Notes under the pieces: model-generated | Told to the model about the DNA's origin: nothing | The model's database searches: none | Seen by the model: the letters and a program-made list of their open reading frames with translations, nothing else | Program-made: the position numbers and the translations under genes | Shown: in pieces, positions 9,691-20,064 of the stretch | Layout of the letters: every line of letters starts with the position of its first letter | Numbering within the stretch: the first letter of the stretch is position 1 | Assembly: GCA_016758965.1 (NCBI GenBank) | Contig: JAEPRB010000417.1 | Coordinates: 1 to 23,749, forward strand | Direction of reading: 5' to 3' | DNA length: 23,749 bases | Source of the DNA: Circinella minor | Lineage: Eukaryota > Mucoromycota > Mucoromycetes > Mucorales > Lichtheimiaceae

Positions 9691-10649
9691 AAAAAATGAT
9701 GATTCAAAATAAAATATAAGAGTATGATTATTAGAATATATTGTTGTCACGGTGATTAAGGAACCACTGACTATAAATCTTTTTATTTATTTAATCTTAA
9801 ACCTTTACTATTTTTATTTTTTTTTAACACGACAAAAAATTATTGCTTTCAACTTCAAATAGATTTTCTTTTATCTACGTATTTATTGAACGATGGTTAA
9901 TAAATGTTTATTTTAATATATATATATATATATATATCCAGTAAAATAAACAGTGATCTTTCTGATTATAATTAAGTGTACTCTCCATAAATTAGTACTT
10001 TTGTACCTACCCGTTTTGGCTTGAAAAAAAAAAGTTGGGTAGCAACAGAACACATATTGTATAAGATTAAATATATATTTAGGTTATCCTGTATAATATA
10101 TATATAATAGTTTATTTAATTTATACTCAAGTTAATTGTGTAAGATAGTCTTACATTATAAAAATAATAAGTTGAGACTAAAATCCTTTTTATGTTTATT
10201 AGAATAGAAAACTGCAGTTAACTAACATTACGGTCAGTTTTATTGCGATACATTATTGGTACATCATATAAATATATACGAAAAAAAAATGTGGTACGTA
10301 ATTGAAAAAAAAAATATACGTAATAGGGACAGGAGACAAAGAATTTTATAGAGTACCTCGTAGAAGAACAGAAAATTATGAGAAATACAGTAGTAACAAT
10401 TCATTTAAAACAACCTTCTGAACCACAGTAAAAAAAACGTATTTTATGATTTTAATTTATTTTTGATAATACGTACGTAAAAAAATAATAATAATTGAAT
10501 TTTCAAGAAAAGACATTCGTGATGCCAGATATTTTATTGAAAAGTTTTAACAAGTATTTTTATTTATAAGAAAAAATACGTAGAAGCTTATTTTTTTTTC
10601 GCACCAAGTAAAAAATATCAACAAATTGCTTATATTCTACATATTACTA
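9691..10649. other. A/T-rich region without a gene
   Basis: Contains a (TA)n microsatellite at about 9917-9938 and several TACGTA hexamers (9876, 10295, 10317, 10470, 10474, 10577). No reading frame of substance on either strand. Confidence 0.55.
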
Positions 10650-10742
10650 TCGACTGCGTTTCAATTCGCCAAACCAGTAATTCGCTAAACAGGTACAAAT
10701 CCTCACATATATTGGGTACAGATTTAGCGAATACTCACTGTA
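10650..10742. mobile_element. Remnant of a Tc1/mariner-like terminal repeat pair (MITE relic)
   Basis: The right end reads TTTAGCGAATACTCACTG followed by TA (10741-10742); inverted, it starts TA-CAGTGAGTATTCGC. The left end contains ATTCGCCAAACC and AATTCGCTAAAC in inverted orientation. A similar end lies at 21090. CAGT ends next to TA are typical of Tc1/mariner elements. No transposase remains between the ends, which are only about 40 bp each. Confidence 0.45.
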
Positions 10743-10929
10743 TATACTTTTGTCTTTTTATCATATTGCTTACACTACTCATATGCTCTTTTGTTTGCTA
10801 TCAGCTTCAATGTATGTTTGATGAGCGTTTCAAAAAACAGCGATAAAATGATGCTTTTTACTACGTATTATTAGTGATACTAATGATTTACTGTAGTATA
10901 GTACTCGTAGTCCGTCACCTTCTATAAGC

Positions 10930-11397
10930 TACAGTATTGCTAAACAACTCACCACAAGTGATACTATCAATGCTTCCCAATACTTTTATGATGCTAGTGT
11001 ATTATTTAATTCACAAGTTGATAATATTTGATACTAATATTTTGAACATGGACGAATGTGAGTATCTTACAATAAGTATTATATATAGTATGGAATAATG
11101 GCATGGTATGTCTAAATATGAACCTGAACTTTTAAAAATGGTCTATCATATGAAACTTTAAGTATGATTTGTTATGAGCATGATATTATGGTTTTGCACC
11201 TATATTTTTTGTATGATACTTATAATAACACTTAAAAAATTGTTACGAATCATTAATATCTCTTCATCCTCAGTGAGTGTGATGTGTGTGATTTAGGGCA
11301 AGTTGTTGGTGCAGTGATTATAAAAATGAGACATCAAACCACGGGTATCATTGTCCACGAAAGAAAAACGCTACTACTATGACTACTGTTACTAAAT
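10930..11397 (+). pseudogene. Possible exon remnants of an unknown gene
   Basis: The plus strand reads SYSIAKQLTTSDTINASQYF and DASVLFNSQVD before a one-base shift into DTNILNMDE and a GTGAGT donor at about 11055. A pyrimidine-rich acceptor (CTTCATCCTCAG) near 11272 is followed by an open piece ECDVCDLGQVVGA in one frame, and by CWCSDYKNETSNHGYHCPRK in the other, ending at TAA 11397. The Cys pairs suggest metal binding, but I cannot say which frame is real or whether the two parts belong together. No family recognised. Confidence 0.25.
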
Positions 11398-11779
11398 AAT
11401 CAACCTGTCTTTTTTTTTTGCCATCTCAATGTCTTCTTGTTTATATGAATTAAGTATTATTTCCTTTCTATTGTAAAGCGTCATGTTGGAAATGAATTGG
11501 CTACACCCCAACAATATAATAAATATAAAAAAGACCATTATAGGGATAGTAGTTGTAAATATATATATGTTGTTATTAAAAAAACTATGGATTTTGTGAA
11601 TGTGTACGTATATATGAATCTTGGTAAATTTACAGTATGTTAATAGAATTGAGTTATAAGAAAAAAATAGTATGATATTAATAAGATATGTGAATTATTT
11701 TATATGAATTGTGTTATATGAAGAGTGATATGAATGGAAGAAATAAAAAAGATAGAATGGAATACGAGTAAAAAAGTTC
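11398..11779. other. Short A/T-rich intergenic region
   Basis: 3' flank of the minus-strand gene that ends at 11780; nothing recognisable. Confidence 0.5.
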
Positions 11780-14188
11780 TTAGTTAAAGTTGACATGTCG
11801 TAATCGGGTTTTACTTTTTGTGGGATCGATAATGTTTCTGAATGACGGTGTATCCAAAGTATCTCTTGCCATATCTTCTAATTGTTGCTTGTTATTCTTG
11901 TCAACATTACACTTTTCAAAACAATTAAGCACATTTATAATTCCATTCAAACTTCCGCCAAACAACTTCAACTCCTTTAATGATTCAGGGAATTTAATAG
12001 TTTCAAGTTCAATAACCACATACGTGCCATCAGCAACAAGTGCAGATGCATAAAATGTTATAGAATGACCTAAATAGGTTACAATTACTAATTTAGCCAA
12101 ACGAACATAATTTTGTAAAAAGCTTTCATAATAGTAAAGATAAATTAACTACTTACCAACAGCTTGAAATAACATTGTAGCATACATATGATCTTTGTCA
12201 ATCGAGTCTTTACCAAATACACAAAGACGTGATAAATCTTTTGCCAGTAGATAATTGTCTTTTGCATGTTCATCAGGTTTTACTTCACCAAACGCACGAG
12301 CTTCTCCATAATTAATACCACACATATTTGAGATTTTGGCATCAGGACGGTTGCTTGTTGATCTGTTGCTTGTTGTTGTTGTGGATATTTCAGCTTTGGC
12401 ATTTGGCCAGCGTAAACGTGATTTTCTTGATGATAATAACGGACGAAGAAGTTGTTCAAGGAATGATGTTACTAAATCCGCTTCTGATGGTTCTACTCCT
12501 AATGATGCATATGGTAAGTTTTCAAACCTAGTGCCATAGAAAAATATCGAATGGGTTACGTAGTTGGATTTCATGTTATGGTAAACAAAAAACAGCACAT
12601 ATCATTACAAACATACATGTTACGTAAACATTTTAATATTTTTGCTTCTTTATTTAAACCCTTCTTACGAGCTTCGTGCGCCTTGTTGTTCATTTCATCT
12701 GCTACATCTTGTAATTCTTCTTCTGTAAAATCATCAATTCTCTAAAAAACAATTCAATAAAATAGGTTTGTTAGTCTGTGCATTGAAGAACAAACTAACA
12801 ACCTCTTTTCACCTAAAGCAAGAATAAACGAAACTTACTTCTAGTAACTCTTCAATTTCCACCTTCAAATCTTTATCAAACCGATCACCAACAATAAACG
12901 TCTTCCGTAACTCTTTCGCCATATTATCCAAATCATCTTCTTTAAAAACTTTGAGCATAGTTGGTGAATATTCACCTTTTTTTAATAATAATATATGTGT
13001 GACAGCCCTTTTAAACAAAAACAAATAGATTGATTAACATTCAATAAATAGATCAAAATATAAATAATCAGACGTTTTAGGAAGAAAGATGAATACTCAC
13101 AGCATTTCGTGTAAATGTGATTCTTGAAAAAATCTTTGTTTTGATAAAATCGATTTGGCTTCTTGCTTGTAATCATAAAAAATTGCTGACATGTTTGTAT
13201 CATTGATCTTGTACTCATGTTCTGCATTTGGTCGGTTGCCAATATTGATATTATCCATGTCATTCAGTGAGTCACGTACAGAAGGTAAAATAAGGTTGTC
13301 GGATAATATTGGATTTGAGTTGTTGTCACGATTGAAATATTCTTCTAGTGTTTCTTGTTCTCTATAGAACGATGTAATAGGGTGATAAAAATCATTTAAT
13401 ATTCATTTTCGTTTCTTTTCTTGTGTTTGTTCATTAGAGGCACATACTCTGCTTCGTCATCTTCATATAATAAAACTCGTCTTCTTTTATTAGTGTTATT
13501 ACTGTTATTATTATCATTATTGTTGGAAGTAACGGCATCATCAATCTAATGTACAATAGATTCAATATGGTGTTAGTAGGTACCTTCCATTATAAATATG
13601 ATAATACTAAAAAGAGTTTTCCTATTTACTTGTGATGTATGATATAATGGTGCACCGATACTTTGAAATCCATGATTGATAATATCACCAGTGTGTACTG
13701 TACAGTCAGGAGCACTTGCTTCATTATTATTATTATTATTATTGTTGTTGTTGCCGAGACCACTTGCTGCGGCAGAACCAGAACTACCAAATCTTGACAT
13801 CGTACTATCTAGTCCACCCTAAATAAAAAAAAAATGAAAATAGAAAAATGAATGAATTCTGTTCTTGAATTTGAATTTTGATACTATATAAACTTACCAA
13901 AATACTAGAAAAAAGTTCATTGGCACGTGCAGCATTTAAAGGCCTATTTGACTTTTTCGCTTTAATAAGATCTTCCAGAAGGTACTTCATACCATCGTTC
14001 CCATAAACATTAATATATGAAGCAATTGCTTCATCTTTAGTCCAATTATCAACACCTTTTTTAAAGTAATTAAATCTTTGTTTCATTGTAAAATAAGAAT
14101 ATGGTGCAAAGAGAAAGAAGTCAAATAAAAGGCTGAATATGCGTTTCAAGGACGTGTTCCCTTTTCCGCAGTCGTCCATTGTTTCCAT
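11780..14188 (-). CDS. Eight-exon gene for a PD-(D/E)XK-like protein of unknown function
   Basis: Exons on the minus strand: 14188-13898, 13818-13630, 13545-13448, 13362-13101, 13007-12839, 12741-12617, 12527-12157 and 12069-11780. Donors are GTAAGT, GTAAAT, GTATGT and GTGAGT; intron 2 has a TACTAAC branch point; all phases agree except inside exon 4. Joined, they give about 597 residues. The N-terminal 97 residues carry an aromatic stretch (IFSLLFDFFLF). Exon 2 is Gly/Ser-rich with ten Asn in a row, and exon 3 has a basic KRRR followed by acids. Exon 7 holds RPD (Asp440) and, 19 residues later, GEVKP (Glu459, Lys461), the spacing of PD-(D/E)XK nucleases, followed by a helix and GHSITFYAS/YVVIELE strands. 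I do not recognise a named family; I infer a lineage-specific, possibly multi-copy fungal protein. Exon 4 has one extra A (13320-13322) that breaks the frame, unless an extra intron with donor GTGACA is used. Confidence 0.75.
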
Positions 14189-14522
14189 TTCATCTTCCGA
14201 TATTAATTTTTATTTGAGCATCACCACATAGAAAACCTAAGACTCTTTAGTCTCCCACAAAAAAAAAAAAAACCTATATTTCTCTCTTCCAAAGTTTCTT
14301 TTTTTCCCTCTACCGCTACCCTTCAGTCCCGTGCAAAAAAATCATATTACAAACTTGTTTGCTAACAAAAAAAAAATCATTTTGTTTCCATGGTACTTAA
14401 ACTTAATTCTTGTTATAAAAAGTGGTAAGTGTAATACTAATAGTTTTGAAATCCTTCATTCGTTGCATCAGTTAATGTATTACTTTATTAGCTTTCTGTT
14501 TTTGCCTCCTGATTGTCTCTAC
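14189..14522. other. Upstream region of the eight-exon gene
   Basis: Holds the putative promoter of the minus-strand gene starting at 14188. Pyrimidine- and A-rich; I see no clear TATA box or coding sequence. Confidence 0.45.
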
Positions 14523-15125
14523 TTTTTCAATTCATCAATTTCTTGTGTCGATCCGTTGGGAACACTGGACTGTTAATTCAGTCTGATATCTGCCACAATG
14601 ACCTGTTGAATATCTGCATTATCTATTTAGTTTGTGTGGACCGGGTTGTGATGAGATCTTGCCGGTGAAGGAGAAACCAGATGTCATGTATGAAATGACT
14701 GTCGGTTCGTGGGAACACTGGACTGTTAATTCGGTTTGATATCTGCCACAGCTACTTGTTCGATATCTGCATTTCGAACTATCACATGCAGACCGAGTGG
14801 CCTAGGACCTGTCCTTATGAATCACCAAAAACATGGTAATGTCAGCCTGTGGGAACACTGGACTGTTAATTCAGTCTGATATCTGCCACAACAACCTGTT
14901 GAATATCTGTATCTACTTCTTTAGTTTATATGGACCAGGCTGTCAAGGCTTGCTTTCATAAGAACTATTTTATCATGACACTTAAGGTTTTCGTCGGTTC
15001 GTGGGAACACTGGACTGTTAATTCGGTCTGATATCTGCCACAGCTACTTGTTGAATATCTGCATTCCGAACTATGGTATACAGACCGAGTGGCCAAGAGC
15101 CTGTCCTTTTAATTGGTGTTTGAAA
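14523..15125. repeat. Repeat block, copy 1, with four hairpin motifs
   Basis: Nearly identical to 15317-15917 (offset 793-795 bp). Contains four copies of GGGAACACTGGACTGTTAAT starting at 14558, 14711, 14851 and 15003, about 140-153 bp apart, each followed by a related segment with ATATCTGCCACA and a second ATATCTG. The two inner types alternate (an A type with CAGTCT and a B type with CGGT). GGACTG-TTAATT-CAGTCT can form a six-pair hairpin. No convincing open frame crosses the units. Function unknown. Confidence 0.85.
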
Positions 15126-15316
15126 AAGTGTATATATTTCATGTTGCTATGCTGATCACCAGGTAAATAGCTTCTTAAGTGTGTTTTGTTTCTGTTATTT
15201 ATTTAAAGAGTCTGGGGATTTATCTTTGCTTTATAATAGGCCATCTACTTTTAGAAAAGGATCCATTTGGAAGTTTTTTTCTTGCGTTTCGAGATGCATG
15301 TCGATATATATATATA

Positions 15317-15917
15317 TTTTTTCAATTCATCAATTTCTTGTGTCGATCCGTTGGGAACACTGGACTGTTAATTCAGTTTATATCGGCCACAATGACCTGT
15401 TGAATATCTGCATTATCTATTTAGTTTGTGTGGACCGGGTTGTGATGAGATCTTGCCGGTGAAGGAGAAACCAGATGTCATGTATGAAATGACTGTCGGT
15501 TCGTGGGAACACTGGACTGTTAATTCGGTTTGATATCTGCCACAGCTACTTGTTCGATATCTGCATTTCGAACTATCACATGCAGACCGAGTGGCCTAGG
15601 ACCTGTCCTTATGAATCACCAAAAACATGGTAATGTCAGCCTGTGGGAACACTGGACTGTTAATTCAGTCTGATATCTGCCACAACAACCTGTGAATATC
15701 TGTATCTACTTCTTTAGTTTATATGGACCAGGCTGTCAAGGCTTGCTTTTATAAGAACTATTTTATCATGACACTTAAGGTTTTCGTCGGTTCGTGGGAA
15801 CACTGGACTGTTAATTCGGTCTGATATCTGCCACAGCTACTTGTTGAATATCTGCATTCCGAACTATGGTATACAGACCGAGTGGCCAAGAGCCTGTCCT
15901 TTTAATTGGTGTTTGAA
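15317..15917. repeat. Repeat block, copy 2, with four hairpin motifs
   Basis: Second copy of the 14523-15125 block with motif starts at 15353, 15504, 15644 and 15796. Differences from copy 1 are few: a small deletion and substitution near 15377 (TTTATATCGG instead of TCTGATATCTG), one missing T near 15693 and one C/T change near 15750. The similarity shows a recent segmental duplication. The 190 bp between the blocks is unrelated and A/T-rich. Confidence 0.85.
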
Positions 15918-16085
15918 GAAATATTTATATATATATGGTACTCTTTTGATGCATAGGACTATCTTGATGGATCCTCAAATGAAAAGGTAAATGTGTCATG
16001 ACCTCTTTTTTTTTTTTTTTTGTATAATTATTATTTGTGTGTTACTGTTCAGACGGTTTAAAAACATCTATGTACTTTCTTAATA

Positions 16086-16196
16086 GAGAGATCAGCCAAG
16101 ATACATTTATTGTTAGATGAAGGATTAAATACATTAGCGAATTATCTAATCGACTAAATTCAAAGTACGATTTACCAATATTAAAGAAATATAAAG
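16086..16196 (+). pseudogene. Possible isolated exon, family unknown
   Basis: Between an acceptor (TTCTTAATAG) near 16087 and a GTAACT donor near 16197, two overlapping frames are protein-like: one begins RSAKIHLLLDEGLNTLANYL and stops, the other continues ISELSNRLNSKYDLPILKKY to the donor. A one-base shift would join them. No partner exons were identified, so this may be a relic or chance. Confidence 0.25.
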
Positions 16197-16732
16197 GTAA
16201 CTATCTACTCATCCATTTGTTTTACGTTGTTTTACATTTACTGCTGAGGAAAGGTGTGTGTATTTATAAATGTCAATTAATTTGATCTCTTGATATGCTG
16301 TCAATAGTAGATATTTAAAATTTATATTAAAAGCAATGATTACTCAATTTCTATAATCACATATATATTTATCATCCATAATCAACACGAATGCACCAGA
16401 AAAAGAGAACTCGACCGATTGGCTATACTAATTTTCTTCTCAATGTTTGCACAAGTGATCGATATGCAAAGCTATTTAATATAATAAATACAATAAAAAG
16501 TATCTTTTATGAACAAAAAATAAAATTGTTTTTTTATTGAAAGAAGTGGGGTAGCAGCCATAGAAACAAAACTAATAAAGGGGATGAATGTGATTGATGG
16601 TATGTAATACAAGAGATATTTGAGTATGTACAATATTATAATTTGAACAAAAATCAATCTAGTTATATCACAATCACAAATGCGGTTGTAAAGGAATGTC
16701 CACCTTCTTGGCAGATCCATCATTTATTATCG

Positions 16733-16735
<3 letters not shown>

Positions 16736-16778
<43 letters not shown>
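16736..16778. repeat. (ATT)n microsatellite
   Basis: About 14 uninterrupted ATT/TAT trinucleotides. Confidence 0.9.
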
Positions 16779-16779
<1 letters not shown>

Positions 16780-17029
16780 GTACGCTTTTACATTTATATT
16801 TGATAAATACTACAACAGCTGTAATTATTATTAATTGGTGATGATGGTTTTCATGTTGTGTAATATTATGTATTTGTTGATAATTTAAAAATGAGTATTG
16901 TGTGGATCGCTTCTTCTTTTTTCTGCTGTAGGTGTAATAAGAATGAGCTCTTTCAAAAAATATTACAGTAAAAAGAAGGTTATTAGGTCGAAAGAAAAAG
17001 GAAAAGTGCCATCATAATTAAGTTGATGT

Positions 17030-17402
17030 GTTCGGGGGTGTTGAGGTTGGGAAACCGATCAATTATGTAATTTGCAAATGCTACGTACTATATTTCCCAC
17101 AAACCCACAGACCCCGTGGAATCGAGGGGACCGGTTTCCAAACTGGAAACAAATTTCTGAAAACAAAACCTGTTGAAGGTTTGCAAGTTGAAATCATGGT
17201 ACAGGTGTGGTTGGCAGCCGATACTCTTGAGATATCCACTGCAGCAAACAGGGGACTTCCGTGTTTCAATAATGAAAGTATATTGATGGTTTGTCTGCTT
17301 GTGGGATCACTATTGTAATATGTTTTTGAACAAAGCACAATCCCTGCTTTTGGGGTGGTACCGGTTATCAGCACCGTGAAGAACCCGTCTGTTAATGAAT
17401 TC
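17030..17402. other. Less A/T-rich island with open frames on both strands
   Basis: Base composition is clearly more G/C-rich than the surroundings. Open frames of about 100 codons occur on the plus strand (17028-17318, continuing after a TAA) and on the minus strand (to 17081), each the shadow of the other; I could not decide which, if either, is coding. It also holds a perfect 7-bp hairpin GTTTCCA-AAC-TGGAAAC near 17135. It may belong to the same decayed gene as the minus-strand exon at 17403-17689. Confidence 0.35.
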
Positions 17403-17689
17403 TTAAATCTCGAGCCATTCAATATTGGACCCAAGAACGCCACTTCTTGAATCCAACATGTCATGATAGCTCTCCTCCCACGAGGTCCCCCACCCAAAAG
17501 GCTCCGGCGCGCCATCATCTTCATCGTCATTACTACCATTTTCGTATTCTTCCCGTGAGTTTTCAGTCTCGTCCTCTTTATCGCGTGACACCTTGACACC
17601 TTGGTACCTTCGCACCTCCCTGTGCCAACGAACTTCTTCAACTGATAGTACAGCTAAATATAATGGGAAATCTGTTTTAATACATATAG
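17403..17689 (-). CDS. Terminal exon of an acidic protein, family unknown
   Basis: From a possible acceptor (CAAAAAG) at 17690 to TAA 17403 the minus strand is open for 94 codons. The order is a hydrophobic start (KTDFPLYLAVLSVEEVRW), a basic RREVRRYQGVKV-like stretch, a Glu/Asp/Asn-rich part (SREEYENGSNDDEDDG), then PEPFGWGTSWEESYHDML and the C-terminus GSNIEWLEI. The change from hydrophobic through acidic to aromatic residues is protein-like, and the overlapping frames are Met/Lys or Arg artefacts. A TACTAAC lies upstream at about 17738, as expected for a branch point. No upstream exon with a matching donor was found, so the gene is either incomplete or decayed. No known domain recognised. 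Confidence 0.45.
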
Positions 17690-17940
17690 CTTTTTGTTAT
17701 TATCTTAAATCTTCTCTCATTTAAAAGTCTATTACCGTTAGTACTATCAGTGAAATGCATTCATGTGGAATGTGGTCTGGCCAAGGTTTAATTCGGGCAC
17801 TTCATTGATCACTAAAGAGGACGAACTGAATGCAGTAGTAAAGTGTTGCCTTTGAAAACAAAAACCTCCCATCCTTGGTGTATCGAGCCTTTATATCATA
17901 AATCTATTAAATATTAAAAGAAATGTATGTGAATATCATA

Positions 17941-18312
17941 CAGGATTTTGCATTCATTTCCGGACGCAACCCTCAATTTATTCGCTTATAGGCTAATACA
18001 TATATAATTTTCTTACTTATGGGGTCTAAGAGATTTACTTGTGAAGATTAGAGATTTACACAAATGATAGGGGAAGTTTTTCGCAACTAATATCATTTTT
18101 TTTTTGTATTTGCTACACCTGCTTTTATGAGATTAACCAAATATCACCTATTATAAGCGAAAATTAATGCGATCATAAGCGAAAAATACTGCCATCATAA
18201 GCAAAAAATATAGCATATTATAAGCGAAAAAAACTGACATTATAAGCGAACAAAATCACTCTTATAAGCGAACAAATTGAGGGTTGCGTCCGGAAATGAA
18301 TGCAAAATCCTG
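17941..18312. mobile_element. 372-bp TA-flanked MITE with 51-bp inverted repeats
   Basis: Starts CAGGATTTTGCATTC and ends with the reverse complement; the inverted repeats match over about 51 bases with one mismatch. TA dinucleotides flank both ends (17939-17940 and 18313-18314), as expected for a Tc1/mariner-type target duplication. No transposase is encoded, so mobility would depend on an enzyme elsewhere. The near-perfect ends suggest recent insertion. It sits in the intron of the gene at 17763-18689. The right half carries the 22-bp iterons. Confidence 0.85.
18153..18285 (+). repeat. Six 22-bp iterons starting ATAAGCG
   Basis: ATAAGC(G/A) starts at 18153, 18175, 18197, 18220, 18242 and 18264, spaced 22, 22, 23, 22 and 22 bp, with A-rich tails. 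The last copy runs into the right inverted repeat; one inverted copy lies in the left repeat near 17980. The regular two-helical-turn spacing suggests protein binding on one face of the DNA. Confidence 0.85.
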
Positions 18313-18689
18313 TATATTACGCAAGTAAAAGAGAAAAATGTATTTATATCAACAAAGTTTCTAACATAGAATGATAATGCCGAAGATGCCGAAGATAGTG
18401 ATGATGAAGGCCACATTGACGAAGAGAAAAACTTTGAAGGTGACACTGACAAGAACGAAATTCTGAAGACGCTGGCGAAAAACGAACCTTTGAAGACGTT
18501 AACGAAGAATAATATTTCGAAGACTTCAGAGAAGGAAAGTCGATCGTATAAAAGCGTAAACGGATAAAAAATAAAACAAGTACAGAAAAATCTTTTACCA
18601 CGACAACGAGAAAACGAGCACTAGAAGAAGATATTTCATTAATAAGAAGCAACCCAACAACAAACAAAAACAACAACGCAGAAAAATGA

Positions 18690-19679
18690 TTGCTTTTTCT
18701 TTCTACATTTTTCTAGCAGCTTTTTATATTTAAATAATCAAAAATATTAGCAGTCCATGTGTATTCTATGATAGAATGAATTGAATTTAAAAATTACATG
18801 TAATTACCTAATTCTTTATGAATATGAATTCATAGGTTATGAAATACCATGCTTTTTTATGAATACGTATGCATGAAAAAAGACAATCATTAATTTTCAT
18901 GAAAATAAATCCATGAATCTCTATTACAAAAATTAACGAATCTGAGTGACAATGTATGACTCTGAATGATATATGAATCTGCATACGTAAAAATGAACAA
19001 ATATCTAAAAAAAATGTCTATGAATATGAATGAAAATGCATGCTTTGTAAGTATGAATGATAATCTATGAAATCGCATACTTATACTTTGTGAAATCATG
19101 ATCGTTTGACGAGAAAAGTAGTATTCCCACGCACTTCTTTTACTACTTTTCACATTATCTCATATAGTTAATGACCATATTGTAATCTACTGTATTTGAC
19201 TACTTATTTTATATCTATGTTCTATGTTTGATTACTGGATACGTACATATTTCCAAAAAACATCCAACTAATTAATTTGGGAATAGCTGTTCTGAAGTTG
19301 AACTTTTTTTTTGGATCTGAAATGGCTTAGCAAAAGAAAATTGTGTAAAGAAAAATAAAACTATTTTATCATAGTTAAATCTAGATAGTTCATTAACACG
19401 ACAAATAAAAGTGATTCAGAAACTTTCTTGTTTTTGTATATGAAAATGGGCACGTACACACATATAAATCATTTATGAATACAGATATACCCCTTGTTAT
19501 AATTGTCTCACGGAGCAAATGACTATATCTAACTAACTACAAGATGTATCTTATTTCTTGTTGATAATCTTTTATGATGACGAATTGGTAACTTATCAAT
19601 ATACCTAATAAATATCACTCATGGAATTATTATCAGTATTTTATGAAAGAACAAACAGCAGAGAGGGCTAAACGTACGT
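18690..19679. other. A/T-rich region with scattered TATGAAT motifs
   Basis: From about 18815 to 19075 the words TATGAAT, CATGAAT and ATGCAT recur irregularly (for example 18818, 18858, 18912, 18972, 19020, 19052), perhaps an old decayed repeat. No gene supported. Confidence 0.4.
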
Positions 19680-20017
19680 ATTGAAAAGCTTCTATTCGAT
19701 GCCAAAATCAAGACGATTATAATATCTGGAGTTATTATGATACGTACCTTTGTCATTATGTATCGATAATTAATCAGTTATCATAGAAAATACACCTATC
19801 TTACTCATAATGTCGTAACAAACGGCTTTTTTCTTAATGACGCTTGCTTACTTTTTTTTAACTTATCAGTTTCATCATTTTTTATGTTCCTGACTTAAAC
19901 CGCCATTTGAGATGGTATCTTGATGGGTAATAATACGTATTGCCACCAAAATGAGACTGTCCAAATCTACTAGCTATAGATAAGTTTTCGAAACACTATA
20001 TAAATTTATCATATATT

Positions 20018-20064
<47 letters not shown>

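Larger units (their letters stand above)
15918..17029. other. A/T-rich region with possible exon remnants
   Basis: Mostly non-coding. Protein-like pieces without a coherent gene model include KRELDRLAILIFFSMFAQVI at about 16400-16465 (plus). The (ATT)n microsatellite at 16736-16778 lies inside. The first part (15918-15990) has a short open piece before a GTAAAT donor at about 15988. Confidence 0.4.
17763..18689 (+). pseudogene. Two-exon acidic/Lys-rich gene with MITE in its intron, frameshifted
   Basis: Exon 1 (17763-17837) starts at ATG and encodes 25 residues (MWNVVWPRFNSG... to KEDELNAV), ending at a GTAAAG donor in phase 0. Exon 2 begins at 18370 after TTTCTAACATAG, also in phase 0, and is strongly acidic (NDNAEDAEDSDDEGHIDEEK) then Lys/Thr-rich. 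It meets a TAA at 18565, but a frame one base away continues KRKRIKNKTSTEKSF... to RSNPTTNKNNNAEK and TGA 18687-18689. One additional A in the A4 run at 18550-18553 would restore a single frame, so this is either a recent pseudogene or an assembly error. Without the 372-bp element and its TA duplication the intron would be about 158 bp. Further upstream exons are possible. Family unknown. Confidence 0.45.

Noticed and set aside
14640..14700. Box C-like GTGATGA suggesting a C/D snoRNA
   Set aside because: Present only in one unit type and without a paired terminal stem or a convincing box D.
15070..15110. tRNA A-box-like GACCGAGTGGCC in the repeat units, with GGTTCG nearby
   Set aside because: The order is B-like before A-like, and there is no cloverleaf or T-run terminator at the right place; not a tRNA or a clear tRNA-derived SINE.
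16472..16723. Minus-strand 83-codon Ile/Tyr/Phe-rich frame
   Set aside because: A/T-driven composition, no motif, no splice context.
18153..18285. Iterons as a replication origin
   Set aside because: They lie inside a TA-flanked MITE and join its inverted repeat; transposase or host-factor binding is the simpler reading.
18344..18676. Minus-strand 110-codon Ser/Leu/Phe-rich frame
   Set aside because: It is the antisense shadow of the acidic/Lys-rich plus-strand exon.
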